Source: Malania oleifera (taxonomy: Eukaryota; Streptophyta; Magnoliopsida; Santalales; Ximeniaceae). From it: 64,000 nt of DNA. Below are positions 11,825 through 23,640 of the stretch, one piece after another (positions within the stretch are counted from its first letter, which is position 1; each line of letters begins with the position of its first letter). The translations under genes were made by a program, and so were the position numbers. The stretch covers positions 54,264,093-54,328,092 of the forward strand of contig NC_080426.1 in NCBI RefSeq assembly GCF_029873635.1, given 5' to 3'. A model generated the notes under the pieces. The model was given only the letters and a program-made list of their open reading frames with translations. It did not search any database and was not told the origin of the DNA.

Positions 11825-14229
11825 TCCTATGATTATCAATGAATACTGGGGGCTTATGCTTGTTGAAAAAAGAAATTTTAATTTAAAAGTCAAGCAAGAA
11901 TTATTTTTTTTAGTTTATCATTTAAGCACAAATCACTAAGTATAATCAAGAAAAACATAACCACAGTGGTCCTAAAGATTTATCAATCACATGCAAGATC
12001 ATATGGAAAAATTAAAAACTATGTGACAAGTATTATAGTTTTTACTAATGGTATTCAATAAACATAACAATCAAGCACATGCCACTATAATTTCAAAACA
12101 CATCTAAGCCTACAATACTGGTGAGCATAGTAAGATAAGAGTTTAACTTAAGATGCTCCCCCTTTCAAATTGAATCCAAGCTTAGATGAAACAAACTGCT
12201 TATACTTAATACGTATTAATTTCATTAAGTATGCCAAATAGCATAAGCAATCATCATTTTTTTTAAAGTTTTTTTTTAAAAATATACTTGATTAAGATTT
12301 ATTCATTCTACCATTCAACCAGTATAATCATCCCTATAGGTCACACATGCATCAGAAAAAGAGATAAAGCACCTAACCAAGAAAAATCCATATCAAAACA
12401 TAGAGCTTTAGAAGTGGGATATGATGTTCAGGGTTCTTAGAAGAGCCTCAATATTCAAAAAGTAAAGCATGATGCAGATGAATCCTTTTATACTTTTTCT
12501 TTAAGGATGGAGCTGAGCTCCTCTAATTATTCAATGATTAAGATAGGATGAAATTTTTATATTTCTATTAAAGTTTTCACTCATCCTTTCAAAAATATTT
12601 TAACATTTTTATCATCATAATCATCTATGTACATGGATTTGCTTTGGGAAAATTCTACCAAAATTTCGGCAACATGTCGACTATAAATTGAACATTTCCC
12701 AAATTTTTATGCACCAAGACTTGATAGATTCAAGCAATCAATTTAAAACAATTTAGTTTGAGCATGCGAGAACCTATTTCTACTACCAGCATGCAATACA
12801 CAACATATTGCATTAGCCATGCAGTTGGCGTTCCATACAAGCATGCGAGTAAATAAGTTTCTACAACAGCCTTACAGATGCCATTCCATGCAATCCAGTA
12901 TTATCAAACAGTATATTCAATAACAGTTCACAATACTAGATAATCACAAATCACTATCCATCAAGATATAATATGAACATTGAACAACAGTGGATAGTTA
13001 TGAGTTTAGTGTTGTGTTGCTTTTCATAAAGGTATATGGAAATATAATAATGAGAGCATTCAAAAGAGTCATGAAATTTTGAAAAGAAATGCTCCCCTTG
13101 AGTTATGCACTTATTCATTTTATGCCTTTTTCATCTCCAAATATTTTAGCCAAGGTTCCTAAGATTTTCAATGGATTTATACTTGGCATGAATGTTTTAG
13201 GCTTATCGGACCAAAAAGTCACAATGAATATTCGTTGAGGTAATAAGCCTATGTCTGCCTCTTTTCTTATGAATTTCAATATGTAAGATGCACGAGTTGG
13301 AATGACTTTTGATATTAATTACATGTGCATAGGTCACTTTGAGATATACACACTTATCAAGATAAGGACTTAGGCAACCAATTTAACCATTCAACACACT
13401 CAAGGTATACAATGCTCTAAAGGATTAAAAGTTGAGAGCTATGTGAGAAGTACAAATTAAATACTCTTAAGGATTAAATTCTATTATGTTCAAATGAGTA
13501 TTTGAGGAAGTAGGACGATATGTATGATGAGCACGCCAAACAATATGTCCAAACTAGTTTTAGCAAAAAGCAGTATGGAATGTATGAATATTTAAGGAAT
13601 GATGCTCTTTGATAATTTCAAATCAACCATGGCTGGAGGGTATCCGTTGAAGTATAATTGACCTGTTAAGTTAAGGATACGAGCCCATGGATGGATAATA
13701 CTTAACCAAATACAAGCATGAAGTGGTAAAGATTTCTTGTGAATGGGATAAGCCAAAATTAGAGGGTTTATGATTTAAACTCAAAGGGAAAAAATTTATG
13801 ATATCTAGATGAAGACTCGTTTCCCTTAGTGGATGCCCCTAATTTGGTTATGAGAGGAATGACTTTCAATTAGCACTAGTAGATATGGAATTTATGATTA
13901 ATGGTGCTAATACCTAGAGTGATGACTCAATTTGATTAATGAGATTTTGGTTAAAGATATATAGAATATGATGCACCCCAAAAGCTCATCTCTGTGTAAT
14001 GGACAATCGTTGCTTAACTTAAGATGTCTTATCTTTAAGCATGGGTTAAGCATTTGAAAATATTTACCTAAGAAAGATGCCTAGTCCATTTGGAAGTGGA
14101 TTTTATTCAATTTTTAAATTGGCTTGCTAATCTTATGATTCTTAGTTATGGCAAAAGTGTATAGTGGATACATATACTAAGAATTTTCATTTTAAATACA
14201 AACCACTTCCTAAGCCTACGGTCATCACA
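11244..14229 (-). other. long non-coding 3' region between gag and 3' LTR
   Basis: About 3 kb without recognisable coding sequence. It has several complements of polypurine tracts (11244-11260, about 11514, 11590, 12160), as expected for Sireviruses, and a TA microsatellite. It is homologous to 1-2550, so it is a conserved part of this element family rather than random filler. Confidence 0.65.
11781..11821. repeat. (TA)n microsatellite
   Basis: About 20 TA units at the position equivalent to the TAA repeat at 234-302 in the sister copy. Confidence 0.95.
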
Positions 14230-15450
14230 ACCTCCTAAACCTAAACCTAGGATCTAAGGAAACATTAAATCATTAAATAATATTAATTTAAATCCATTTT
14301 CCCTAGGTCCTATGGGATTCGCCTTCATGATAACCCACATCATTTCTTTGTCCATACCTCTGGCATTTCTAAGTTGGATACACCCTTTCATTTTACAAGA
14401 CAAGCAAATTTTATATGCATGTGACAAATTATGCTTACTTGTTTTATTTTTATTTGACGACGTATGATGGTGGGATTTGTGATATGAACCCTTTTTGAAT
14501 GATTTATTTCCTTTGTCTCTTAAGAGTTTATTATGATTATTCTTTTCATTTTCAGTTTTGATCATAACTCTAGAATAATCAACTGTTTCTTCCTCTAAGC
14601 AGAAAACTCTCAATATCTTTTCAATCCTTTTCTTTTCAAGGAAGGCATAATAATCTTTTAATTCATCTAATTGCTTTGCTATCCTTTTATTCTCATTTTT
14701 AAGAAATGATTTCTACTTAGATAACTTTGCTAGAAATTTATTCATTTTTAATAAAGTCTTATCTAGCTTCTCATACAAAGGCATGCTTTCATTTTTCAAT
14801 TCAGCACATGGTTCATCATAAGATATATCATAGTTGTTATATGAATCACCGCATGTAATGTCAACATTATAATCATAATTTTCAACAGATGATTCTATGC
14901 GTAATATATTCTTGTATTCTACATGAGAATCATCAAGTGGATCAATAAAAAAATTATCACAATATTAAATAGACGATTCAGCACATGAAGCAACACAACA
15001 TTCAACACAAGAATCATCTATCAAGCTAAAGAGAGAATCATATGCCTCCCATTCTGTTATTGTACTTACCCTATGATTTACCACTTCCAAATCATTTGAG
15101 CTTGACACTATCGAACTGGTGGTCTCCTTCTCTTACGACTTTCCATATTTCTTTTCAAGCTTCTCCTAGATATCCCTCACATTTTTACATGTCATAATTT
15201 CATGAAAAATATGAGAATCTAAAGCACAGTATAATAAATCCATGACATATGAATTTGCATGCATATTAGTATCATTTTTATTAATGGGCATACAAATTCC
15301 CTTATCAATCACCTTCCAGGCCCTCCAATTCATAGATTTTACAAATATGCTCATTCAAATTTTCTAATGGATGTAATTTACACCAAAAAACAAAGGAGGA
15401 CTGGAAGGTGTCTGTCCCTCGCCGAATAGGGATACATCAAATCGAGCCAT
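14230..15450 (-). pseudogene. shortened gag of the gag-only Sirevirus-type element
   Basis: The start codon at 15448-15450 follows the primer site by about 40 bp, and the N-terminus (MARFDVSLFGEGQ) resembles the starts at 24542 and 49560. Then come the Gag core block (about 15354-15166: MNWRAWKVIDKG, LLYCALDSHIFHEIM) and, near 14350-14400, a knuckle-like motif that has lost key residues (CLSCKMKGCIQLRN: His and last Cys replaced). Compared with the other gags in the window, the core domain breaks off after the VRDI block and jumps to an acidic, coiled-coil-like stretch, so part of the capsid-like domain is missing. Scattered stops make it a pseudogene. Confidence 0.65.
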
Positions 15451-15490
15451 TACGATCTTTTTGCAAAAACATTTAAGTCTAGTGCAACAA

Positions 15491-15503
15491 GGCTTTGATA
15501 CCA
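15491..15503 (-). other. primer-binding site (initiator tRNA-Met type)
   Basis: Minus strand reads TGGTATCAAAGCC, two bases from the end of the 5' LTR. It matches the TGGTATCAGAGC primer-site sequence used by plant copia elements, with one change. Confidence 0.8.
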
Positions 15504-15505
15504 AT

Positions 15506-17732
15506 TGTTGGCTTTGGTGTATTCCCAAGAGGGGGGGTGAATTGGGTCTTTAAAGTTTCTATCCTAGGTTTAACTAATATAGCAACAATATTACTCAACC
15601 TAAGGTCTGTCTAAGCACATACCAATACCCCAACAGAATGATACTAAGCAGATATATAAAACAGATGAAGAAGACTTAGTATTTTCAAATCATTCACAGT
15701 ATTTAAAGCATGCACATCATTCATATAACTATTCAAATATAAACATACATGTGCATAAATTAAATTGCATAAATATAAAGAGTATAAGGAAAAAGAGAGC
15801 TGACACCGGATATGTTATCGGGGTTCGGCCAACTGTGCCTACGTCCCCACCTTGGCTCACCAGCACAAGGATTTCACTAATGCTCACTTAATACATGGAG
15901 CAGCATTGGATACAACCAGGTTAATTAGTGGGGCTGAGCTCAACCTACACCTTACCAGAATGGTGCACCTAGCTTTCCTAACTGAGTTTAAGCCAATCCA
16001 AGATTATTTACCAGGGCTAGTCTCCCTATTCAGGCCCATGCCTGGAATACAACAAATTTAATATAAATTGCATACAAGTGAAGTGCTTCTTCCTCTAAGC
16101 AAATTTGCACCAATATGCTCAACCAAATAATGTACTCACATATGATATGAATTGAAGCTGAATGTGAGAATGTGTATTTTTTACTAAAAAATTATTTCTC
16201 AATAAAGACCGAGTGTGAAAAATGATTTTCTTACTAACAAGAGTAAGCGACCTTCCAAGAAAAGATATTAAAATAAAAATATGCTCAAGGTACTCTTTTC
16301 AATATGTTAGGGGTTTTCCCAAAAACTAGTTTTTCAAATAAAGCTTAGGGGAATTAGGATTCTTACTCAAAAATAATTTTGCAATGAAGAATATTTGAGC
16401 CTTTGAAGTCTTGCAATATGTGTGAAAGATTCACGAGCAATAAACAAGTTTTTCTCCAAAGGTATTTATCAATGAAAATATATGGAGAAAACTTAGGATT
16501 TACTCTCAAGATAATGATTTTGAAAATAATAGAATATGAGAGTATTAGTAATATGATTTGTAAAAATAAAATGCCCAAAATAAAGAATGTTCTCTTAAAA
16601 ATGATTTTTCGAATGTATAACAAAGGGAGGATGAAAAGCAAGGTTAGGAAGATGAAAAAATGATATAAAAATTTAATAGGATTTTCTAACTAATCATCTT
16701 ACTAATTTTGAGTTATGAGGGGGTATATATAGACTCCTTAGAAAATCTAACCATTAGGGACATATTAGTCATTTTTAGAAAAGGTTTAAGTGAGGTTAGT
16801 AAAAATAACAATGATTTTAACCTCGGTAAAATTCGCCAATGCAAGAGCACTAGTCGACCGAACTTAAGGTTCGGTTGACCAAGTGGCTGGGTTTGGTCAA
16901 TTGGGAGAAATTTGAACTGAAAGGATGGTCGACCAGACTTGCATGGTTCAAGGACGATTTTCTAATTTCACGCGGTTCAATCGACCGGGTCAATTTGAAC
17001 TACAATGTACGGTCGACCGGGCGGTTGGCGATTCCTACGTGGGGGTTCGATTGACCAAGGCATTGCCCATATAATGTTGGTCGGTTGACCAAGCAGTCAA
17101 CTTGTTGACCCAGGGAGGTTCAGTCAACCAGGTCTTGCCAATATACTTCTGGTCGGTCGACCAAGAGGTCAACATGTTGACCCAGTGGGGGTTCGGTAGA
17201 CTGAGGATCTCAATGTAACTGAGTTTGGTCAACCAAACATGCCAATTTCTACACTTTCGGTCCTTTTTTTTAAAATACTTATTTATATGATGATCAACTT
17301 AATTTTAATAAGGCACTTTTTTATGCATTGAATGGGGGACCTAAGGTTTGTGTAGGTCTTTCTGAGGACACCGAAAAAATCCGGCATTGGTAGACCAAGG
17401 GTGATCCCTAAGGTCCTATGGCTCGCTCTAGTCAGTTTATGGTCACGTTGAGCTTCATTCATATCATGTATGCGGATGCAAATATTATAGACCAAATAGA
17501 AAAACTAAATGCAATACAAGTGAAATTGAAATGCCTTCAATCTTCTTTGCTCTTGTGACTTCTTTGGAATATGCCAACTGATGTACATGTCCTTCGAGTT
17601 TCTTCTGACTTCCATTTTCAATCTCCTTATGTGTGCGCTAACATTTCAAGTCTGCTCAAACACTGGATACACACATAAGAAACTTGCGGTTTTTCATTAT
17701 CAAAACTAGGGATTGGACTCAAAAAGTCAACA
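15506..17732 (-). repeat. 5' LTR of the 9029-17732 element
   Basis: Begins TGTTGGCTTTGG and ends AAGTCAACA, 2.2 kb. It carries the two-hairpin motif at 15813-15874, a minus-strand TATA box at 16724-16732 and a GGTCGACC array at 16840-17240. It is clearly similar throughout to 9029-11243 with scattered substitutions. Confidence 0.88.
15813..15874 (-). promoter_or_regulatory. two-hairpin LTR RNA motif, copy with GGGG:CCCC stem
   Basis: Reverse complement: CCTTG-T-GCT, loop GGTG, AGC-CAAGG, then GGGG-ACGTA-GGC, loop, GCC-GAA-CCCC, then GATAACATA. Both hairpins are fully paired. The outer stem uses GGGG:CCCC where other families use CGAGG:CCTCG or CAGGG:CCCTG. Confidence 0.65.
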
Positions 17733-18545
17733 CTTACTCATTCATATTGCAAATACCACTTAGTAAGAGTGCTTTTGTGTTCATCTCACCAAGCTTAAAC
17801 TCTCACTTACTCGATTTGATTGAGATTAATTTTTTTCTTTGAGAGTAAGCTTCTAGTTTTTCTAGAAGGCTTCGTAAATATGCCTTCCATAGGAAAACTT
17901 CTTAGAGCATATGAGTTTTTCATATTCATTGCAATACTCAAGAGTTCATATTGCATTTTTTTTTGTGAAATACTATTTTACAAACTAATTTCAAATATTT
18001 TGTGTGGTTTATTTTGAGAAAAATATTTTTTGAAGATATTTGAAGTTTGGTTGAAGATAAATACTATTTTAAAAACCAACTTCAAATATCTCTTGTAAGT
18101 TACTGTGAGAAATATATTTGTTGAAGATATTTGAAATGTACTTGAGATCTTTGTTACTGCATTGTGATTGATACTTTTATTTTGACACAAAGATCTTTTC
18201 ACTTACACTCTCACGAACTGATTTTCATATTTGCATTAATCTTTGAGAGTAGGCATTAAGACTACACTGAGCTTATCTTATCCTATCATACTGTAGTGTG
18301 TTGATTATAGTGGTACATATCTGCTTGTGTAAGAAGCGTTTGTTTTTACGCAAAATTTCATATTTGTTGTATTCTAGGCATGGGTCTGAAGTGGGAGACT
18401 AGCTCTGTTGAATAGTCCTAGATTAGCTTTGACCCGGCTAGGAAAGCTAAGTGCACCATCTTGGTAAGGTGTGGTTGTAGGTTGAGGTCAGGCCCACTAA
18501 TTGACCTGGTTATAACCAGTGCTGCTCCACCCGTTAAGTGAGCAT

Positions 18546-18611
18546 TAGTGGAATCCTCAGGCTTTCGAGCTAGAGGCAGGGTGTTGGAAGTATTGGCCAA
18601 ACCTCGATAAT
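18546..18611 (+). promoter_or_regulatory. two-hairpin LTR RNA motif, CCTC:GAGG variant
   Basis: First hairpin CCTC-AG-GCT-TTCG-AGC-TA-GAGG, with a TTCG tetraloop. The second hairpin is degenerate in this copy. It lies in the solo LTR 8007-18840. Confidence 0.5.
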
Positions 18612-18845
18612 ATATTGTGCATGTACTTTATATTTCTATAGTTTATTTTCCGCACTTTCATTTTCAGCACATGTATGTATTCTGTTTAATTCATCATATG
18701 TTGTACATGTGTTAATTGGGTTTATGATTAAATAGAAAGACCCTAGGTTTGTGTAATACTGCTACTGGTTAAATTAAACCTAGGAGAGAAATAATACCCA
18801 ATTCACCCCCCCCCCTCTTTGGAATACACCAATTCCAACAGGTAT

Positions 18846-19257
18846 GCATAACATCCTCTTACCCTCAGAGGTATTGTTAGGCACTACTGGGAATTATGTT
18901 GAAGCAGGCACAACGGATGGCATCCTAGTAAGAGCTTCTAGTCTGACACAAAAGTGAGAAGGTGGTCCAACTTTGTAACATGGGGGGAGAAATGACGAAG
19001 GATTGTGATGACCATTTTAGCACATCGTGCACATTCTTCACATATTTTCACCAGTGATTGGAGTACTATAGAATAGAGGAGTTCAAGATCATGGTGCAGG
19101 CAGGCTAGACTGTTCCCATCTAGAATACCTTCTTAGGTCTTGAAATATGGACAACCCATCATAGAAGAGCCTCTCCTTGGGGTTGAGGGGTCTTGAAATA
19201 TGGTCGACCCATCCCTGTCTTGCGTTGAATGCAGGCGTTAGTCGTGGCTAAGAATGG
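18846..19257 (-). other. Athila-like sequence after protease
   Basis: The part next to 19258 continues the protease frame with decay (a PFLAT-like block, as in ILGRPFLAT of this family). Further left no domain is seen. There is no reverse transcriptase signature. Confidence 0.45.
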
Positions 19258-19584
19258 TTATCCCAAAATGACAGGGATCAATTTCGTGGAAGGCTCCATA
19301 TCTAAAATAATAAAATCAATAGGATAATGGATTTCTTCCACCTTGACCACTACATCATTGATCACACCCCCGGGTTTCTTTAGAGATCGATCAGCAAGAC
19401 ACAATGTGACCAAAGTGGGCTGCAGCTTCTTGAGGTTAAGTTGTTGGTAGGCCAAGTAAGGGAGGATGTTCATGCTTGCCCCTAAATCTGAAAAAGCCCC
19501 CTCAATGGCACAACCACCAATTACACATGAAATAGTGGGTGAGCTGAGATCTTTTAGCGTAGGGATGAGGTGTCCAAATATCAT
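19258..19584 (-). pseudogene. retropepsin-like protease of the outer Athila-like element
   Basis: Ty3/gypsy aspartic protease region, which in a working element would cut the Gag-Pol polyprotein. The active-site region reads CAIEGAFSDLGASMNILP, with the catalytic Asp at about 19486-19488. The D-L-G-A-S form is usual for Athila/Tat elements, where other proteases have D-T/S-G. It ends at the ILG block of the flap/C-terminal region. It lies downstream of gag (19585-20500) in the minus-strand order. Reverse transcriptase should follow but does not. The frame is open here but cut off from an intact gag by stops and by the nested insertion. Confidence 0.75.
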
Positions 19585-20500
19585 TGAGCCTATGTGCTCA
19601 CTTTACTTAACTAATCCATCCATATGCACCCTTGATTCTTTTTCCTGCGTTGACAAGTCGTTAAGGAACTCGATGAATGTAGGTGATTGCTTGATACCAT
19701 ATAGGAGAGGCTCGTCTACCCATACTTGTTTAAACATATCCTATATGGCCTCAGTTGAGGCCTCTTTTCTAAATATAGAAGGTGCAAAAGGAGCTATAGG
19801 ATGAGTTACTGGAGGGACATGAAATGCTCTATGAGGGGTGAAGTGAGGTTTGGTCCTTCTAGTGATAGGTGTGGGATTAAGGGGTTTATGTATTAAACTA
19901 GAGGAAGATAGGGTGCAAGAATCAATATGGGGTACTACCCTCTTTTCTTCCTCATTCTCTCCCTGGCTTGATTGCTCCTCGGTTGTATTATCTGTCATCC
20001 TACCACTTTGTAAAGTGGTCACCACTTGGGCTTGCTTAGGATATGATAAGGGGACAGCATCCAGTTCACATGATGAGGGGTCGTATTATCCCTTTGAGTT
20101 CACTAAGGGCTGACTTGGAAATTTACCTTCGTCTTTCCGACTCAAAGAAGTAGCTAGTTGCCCTATGGTGGCTTCTAGCTTTGCGATGGACTAAGAGTGG
20201 GAAAGAAGAAGTTTCTTATCTATTTGGCGATCACCCTCAATGCTTTTAAGGTCTTTCAACTTTGTCTCCTGAAATGTGTCATACTTAGGCTGAGGTGGAG
20301 ACAGGTGCTGAAAGGGTGAGGATTTAGGAGCTGAATTAGGATAATTCTGGAAATTTTGGTATGGGTGAGGAGGTGGATCATTAGGGGCTTGTGGAGGTCT
20401 TTGGTATTGAAAACCTGGAGCTTGCAGCCTCCAGGAGAAGTTAGGACATTGTTTCCACTTGGGGTTGTAGGTATGAGAGTAGGGGTTGTTTGACGGCCTA
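19585..20500 (-). pseudogene. Gag C-terminal part of the outer Athila-like element
   Basis: On the minus strand this continues the gag that begins at 36824. Just inside 20500 the frame reads PSNNPYSHTYNP, matching PSNDSYSNTYNP at about 32900 in the inner copy, then NFSWR, a typical Athila Gag block, followed by a Pro/Gln-rich stretch and the Gag-protease linker (RKEAST, found in both copies). It is interrupted exactly here by the inner element; removing that element and one copy of its target duplication restores the alignment, apart from a 1-base deletion. Several stops and frame changes are present. Confidence 0.65.
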
Positions 20501-22055
20501 TGGTAGGCTCACCAAGGCTTGGGTCCATAACTACCAAAAAGAATATTTATAGAACCTAACTATCCCAAGTTTAGTAGAAAGTGGGTAAGTCAGGTATCGA
20601 TTCACGGAGACTTGAAGCGCAATTATTAAACCACTTCCAATTTAATTTACTAAAGTCTTGTTATGAAAAAGAAGTGAAAGATGGTATTTTGCAATGGTGA
20701 TTATCTAACAACTATTGGAAAACATGTAACTGAAAGCAAATAAATCTAAGCTACTGGAAAGTAAGTAAAATTCTAAGTTACCCTACCCCTACAAAGCGAT
20801 ACTGTGGTCTGAATTAGATGCTGAATGTCATGCTTCTAACTACGCTCATCCAGACTTCCATAGAAGTACTAACCTGAGCAAGCCAAAATAGGAGAGGGCT
20901 CATCAGGGGCACAGGGTAGCAAAGGTGCACCAACTGTTCGGAGTACGGTTAGGAACTGGAGTATACCCTATCTCAACAATAATGAACACCTTCACTATTT
21001 CATACCTGACTATTTCCCTCTAACTAATATGTAGCAGTGCTTATCCTTATCTACAATCTTTCATCAAACACACAGCTAGTAAATGGAAAGCATTAAATTT
21101 AAAGTAGTAAATGAAAGCAAGGGTAAAAATATCATCCCTTTATCATTCAAAATTTCTGTCATTAATGCCAAAAGTACAAGTGGGGATCATCTAATATACA
21201 CGATCATTGTATGAACGTTGTTGGTTGTCACAAGCCATCGGACACTCCTTACACGAACTAAAACTACTCTACTCCTACTCTAACTTGGATCTCAATGACT
21301 TCCTAGGTCTATCACTAACCTAAAAGAGGCCAAATAGGAACCCAGAGCTTGTGTTCGTAGCAAATACTTATAGGTTCTAGGGTTTACAAGGGTTGTTTTA
21401 CAAGTTGGGAAATTTTGCAGCAAATCTCGCGCAGAAGATTGTCGCTGTCGACCAAGTTGCCCTTTGCTTATTCTTGTGCGCACCCAAATCGGATCTCACG
21501 GGAAGTTAGGGTTTTGAATCTCCAATATCTTCGATTTCCTTGTGCCCCAGGGTTTTGATGGTCAAACCGATGGTTGAGACTTGTAGCATCTCAATCTTCA
21601 GGAAATCTCAGTGTCTTGACATGGTCGCCCCTGAAGGTCTCTTGGTCGAACACTTCGTCGGGACTCTCGATACTTCTGAATTTCACTTCTGTATCAGTAT
21701 CTCGATGTGGCCGCCCCAGAGAGTCACTTAGTCAAGCACTTGGTTGAACCTTGCAGCATTCCGATCATAGTTTGAACCTTGGAGTCCGCAGTTGAAGACC
21801 AAGTCACCCTTATGCGACACTGGTCGCACCACATGGTCGAGCATCATATTCTTGTCTATTTATGATCTAAAGGTTCTGGACCTTGGCTGAATGTCTGAAT
21901 TCGAGCTTTGAATCCTCCAAATTCTCCTTGACTTCTTGTAATTCCTAACTCCATGGTCTAAACCTGTTTTTACTGAAAAGACAAACAAACCTTGCATAAC
22001 TTTGAACAATGATAACTCTTGGTAAATACATAATAAAATGAGGATAAACAAAGGT
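20501..22055 (-). repeat. 3' LTR of inner Athila-like element (main part)
   Basis: Starts TGGTAGGCTCACC, and the last 39 bp are at 30016-30054 on the far side of the nested Sirevirus. It aligns along its whole length with 34245-35836 and, less closely, with 37121-38593. Confidence 0.88.
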
Positions 22056-22779
22056 TGTTGGCCTTACGAGGCCTAAAATCTTATTATCTTGTTTTGATGC
22101 TAAAAAACTAGTGGGATTTAACATATTTGTGTGAGTAATGTTGTCTCAGGGCTCTTATATGAGAAACCAAGGTCAAAGTGCTCACAAGGATCAAATGAAG
22201 CTTAAAAGAGTCAAAGCATAGATTTAAAGATGATATATTAAACCTTGAATAATATGACGACATGAATGAGTTGTTGAAAGTCAAGGAATATTAAAGTCAA
22301 AAGAGCCAAAGAAAAGTAAAGTGAGAAAACTCAAAGAATATTAAAGATTGAAGACCAAGAAAGAGTCAAAGCAAGCATGAAGACTTGAGTATTTAGAATG
22401 TCAAGTCTTAGAAGTCTTTATGTAAGTACTTTAATGTTTAAATATGGTTTGAAATATTATAAAGCTCTTAGGTTAACTTATTGAACCTAGATACCTTTTA
22501 AAATACCTGGAAAATATTTTAATAAGGTCAAAAATTATTTTATAAAGGTTAGAATCATTTTTGGAATGAAAAGCACCAAAAAGAGTTTTTCCAAATGCTG
22601 TCAGTTTTTACACATCCGAATTGAGGTGCATTTTTCACTATCAAAACCTCCTTATTTGAAAAATGTGTTCAACATGCAAGTTGTAGAATGTGTTCTTAGC
22701 TTTCTTTTGACACCAAGAATATCTAATTTGGAGTTATAAATAAAAAGTTATGAGCAAAATACGGAAGTGGGGTCACAAT

Positions 22780-23000
22780 GGTCAACCAACTGAACACTGT
22801 TCACAGGAGGAACTTCAGCTGACTGAACAGTAGACAGGGCCACTTCAGACGACCAGAGTGTAATTTCAGATGTCTGAAGAATAACTTTAGATGACTGAAG
22901 ATTAAGTTCAGTCATCTGAAGATTTTTTTTTGAATTTGTTTTTGAGGCAGAACCATCTTAGATGACTGAACCCGAGACTTTAGTCATCTGAACACTGTTA
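22780..23000. repeat. U3 array of TTCAGnTGACTGAA-type palindromes
   Basis: About eight variants (TTCAGCTGACTGAAC, TTCAGATGTCTGAAG, TTAGATGACTGAAG, TTCAGTCATCTGAAG and so on), ending about 120 bp upstream of the TATA box. The 3' LTR has the same array at 28355-28575. It corresponds in position, not in sequence, to the GGTCGACC array of the other family. Confidence 0.75.
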
Positions 23001-23120
23001 ACGGGCAGAAATTTCAAAAAATTGATTGTTTAAATATTATTTGCTTGGGCTCCAAAATTTGTAAAAACTTGGGAAATTATCTAAGGAAACTTTAGCAACA
23101 AGGAAACAATTTTGAAAGCC

Positions 23121-23128
23121 TATAAATA
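23121..23128 (+). promoter_or_regulatory. LTR TATA box
   Basis: TATAAATA, conserved at 28697-28704 in the 3' LTR. It probably marks the start of the element transcript about 30 bp downstream. Confidence 0.6.
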
Positions 23129-23640
23129 CATGGTTTTGCAAATCAAAACATACCAAGAATTGAAAAATCTATTTTAGAAGCTGAAAGCACTCTTGTTCTT
23201 CCAAAGTTCTCTTGTTCACTCATTGAAAAATTATTTTGCTGAGATATTCTGAAGTGCTAATCCTTCTTCCTTTGAATTCCTACTCCTAATCCTCATCTAA
23301 CAAGGATATTGGTGAATTCTACACTTAAGCTTCATTCTATTTCATATTGATATTTTACTTTAAAGTATATAGTGCTGAACTTATACTAACTTACTCTTTG
23401 TGAGAGTATATTTGTACACATATTATATCTTGTTTCTTGTAGTTCTTTGACATTCCAAGGATTGTTTGGATCGTTGACTAAGCAAGGGGATATTGCTTAG
23501 AGAGGTGGGCTCTAGCCTAAAGGAGTGACTGAACGAGGGGACATCGTTTGGAGAGGAGGACTCTAGCCTAGTGAAGGAGTGTTTGAGTGTGGGGTATCGC
23601 TTGTAAAGGTTTTGTTCCACCCATCAACGGAACAGGTTTA

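Larger units (their letters stand above)
9029..17732 (-). mobile_element. gag-only Sirevirus-type retrotransposon (non-autonomous), complete
   Basis: A full minus-strand element of 8.7 kb: 3' LTR 9029-11243, internal 11244-15505, 5' LTR 15506-17732. Flanks are CTAAC (9024-9028) and CTTAC (17733-17737), a target duplication with one mismatch. The primer site complement ggctttgatacca (15491-15503) fits initiator tRNA-Met, and a polypurine-tract complement follows 11243. The internal 4.3 kb contains only gag (about 14230-15450) and 3 kb of non-coding 3' sequence, with no protease, integrase, reverse transcriptase or RNase H motif. It is nested in the solo LTR 8007-18840. Confidence 0.85.
8007..18840 (+). 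mobile_element. solo Sirevirus LTR (about 2.1 kb), interrupted by a gag-only element
   Basis: LTR halves are 8007-9028 and 17738-18840. It begins TGTTGACCCTATG and ends ACCAATTCCAACA. The five bases before it (8002-8006) and after it (18841-18845) are both GGTAT, a perfect target-site duplication, so it is a solo LTR left by LTR-LTR recombination of an element inserted in the outer Athila. No primer site or polypurine tract flanks it. It has a GGTCGACC palindrome array (8278-8830), a TATA box (8911-8919) and the two-hairpin motif (18546-18611). Confidence 0.88.

Noticed and set aside
21540..22051. Possible host exons in the GC-richer part of the Athila LTR
   Set aside because: The same sequence occurs at 35290-35720 and, diverged, at 38100-38450 at the same LTR position, so it is LTR sequence.
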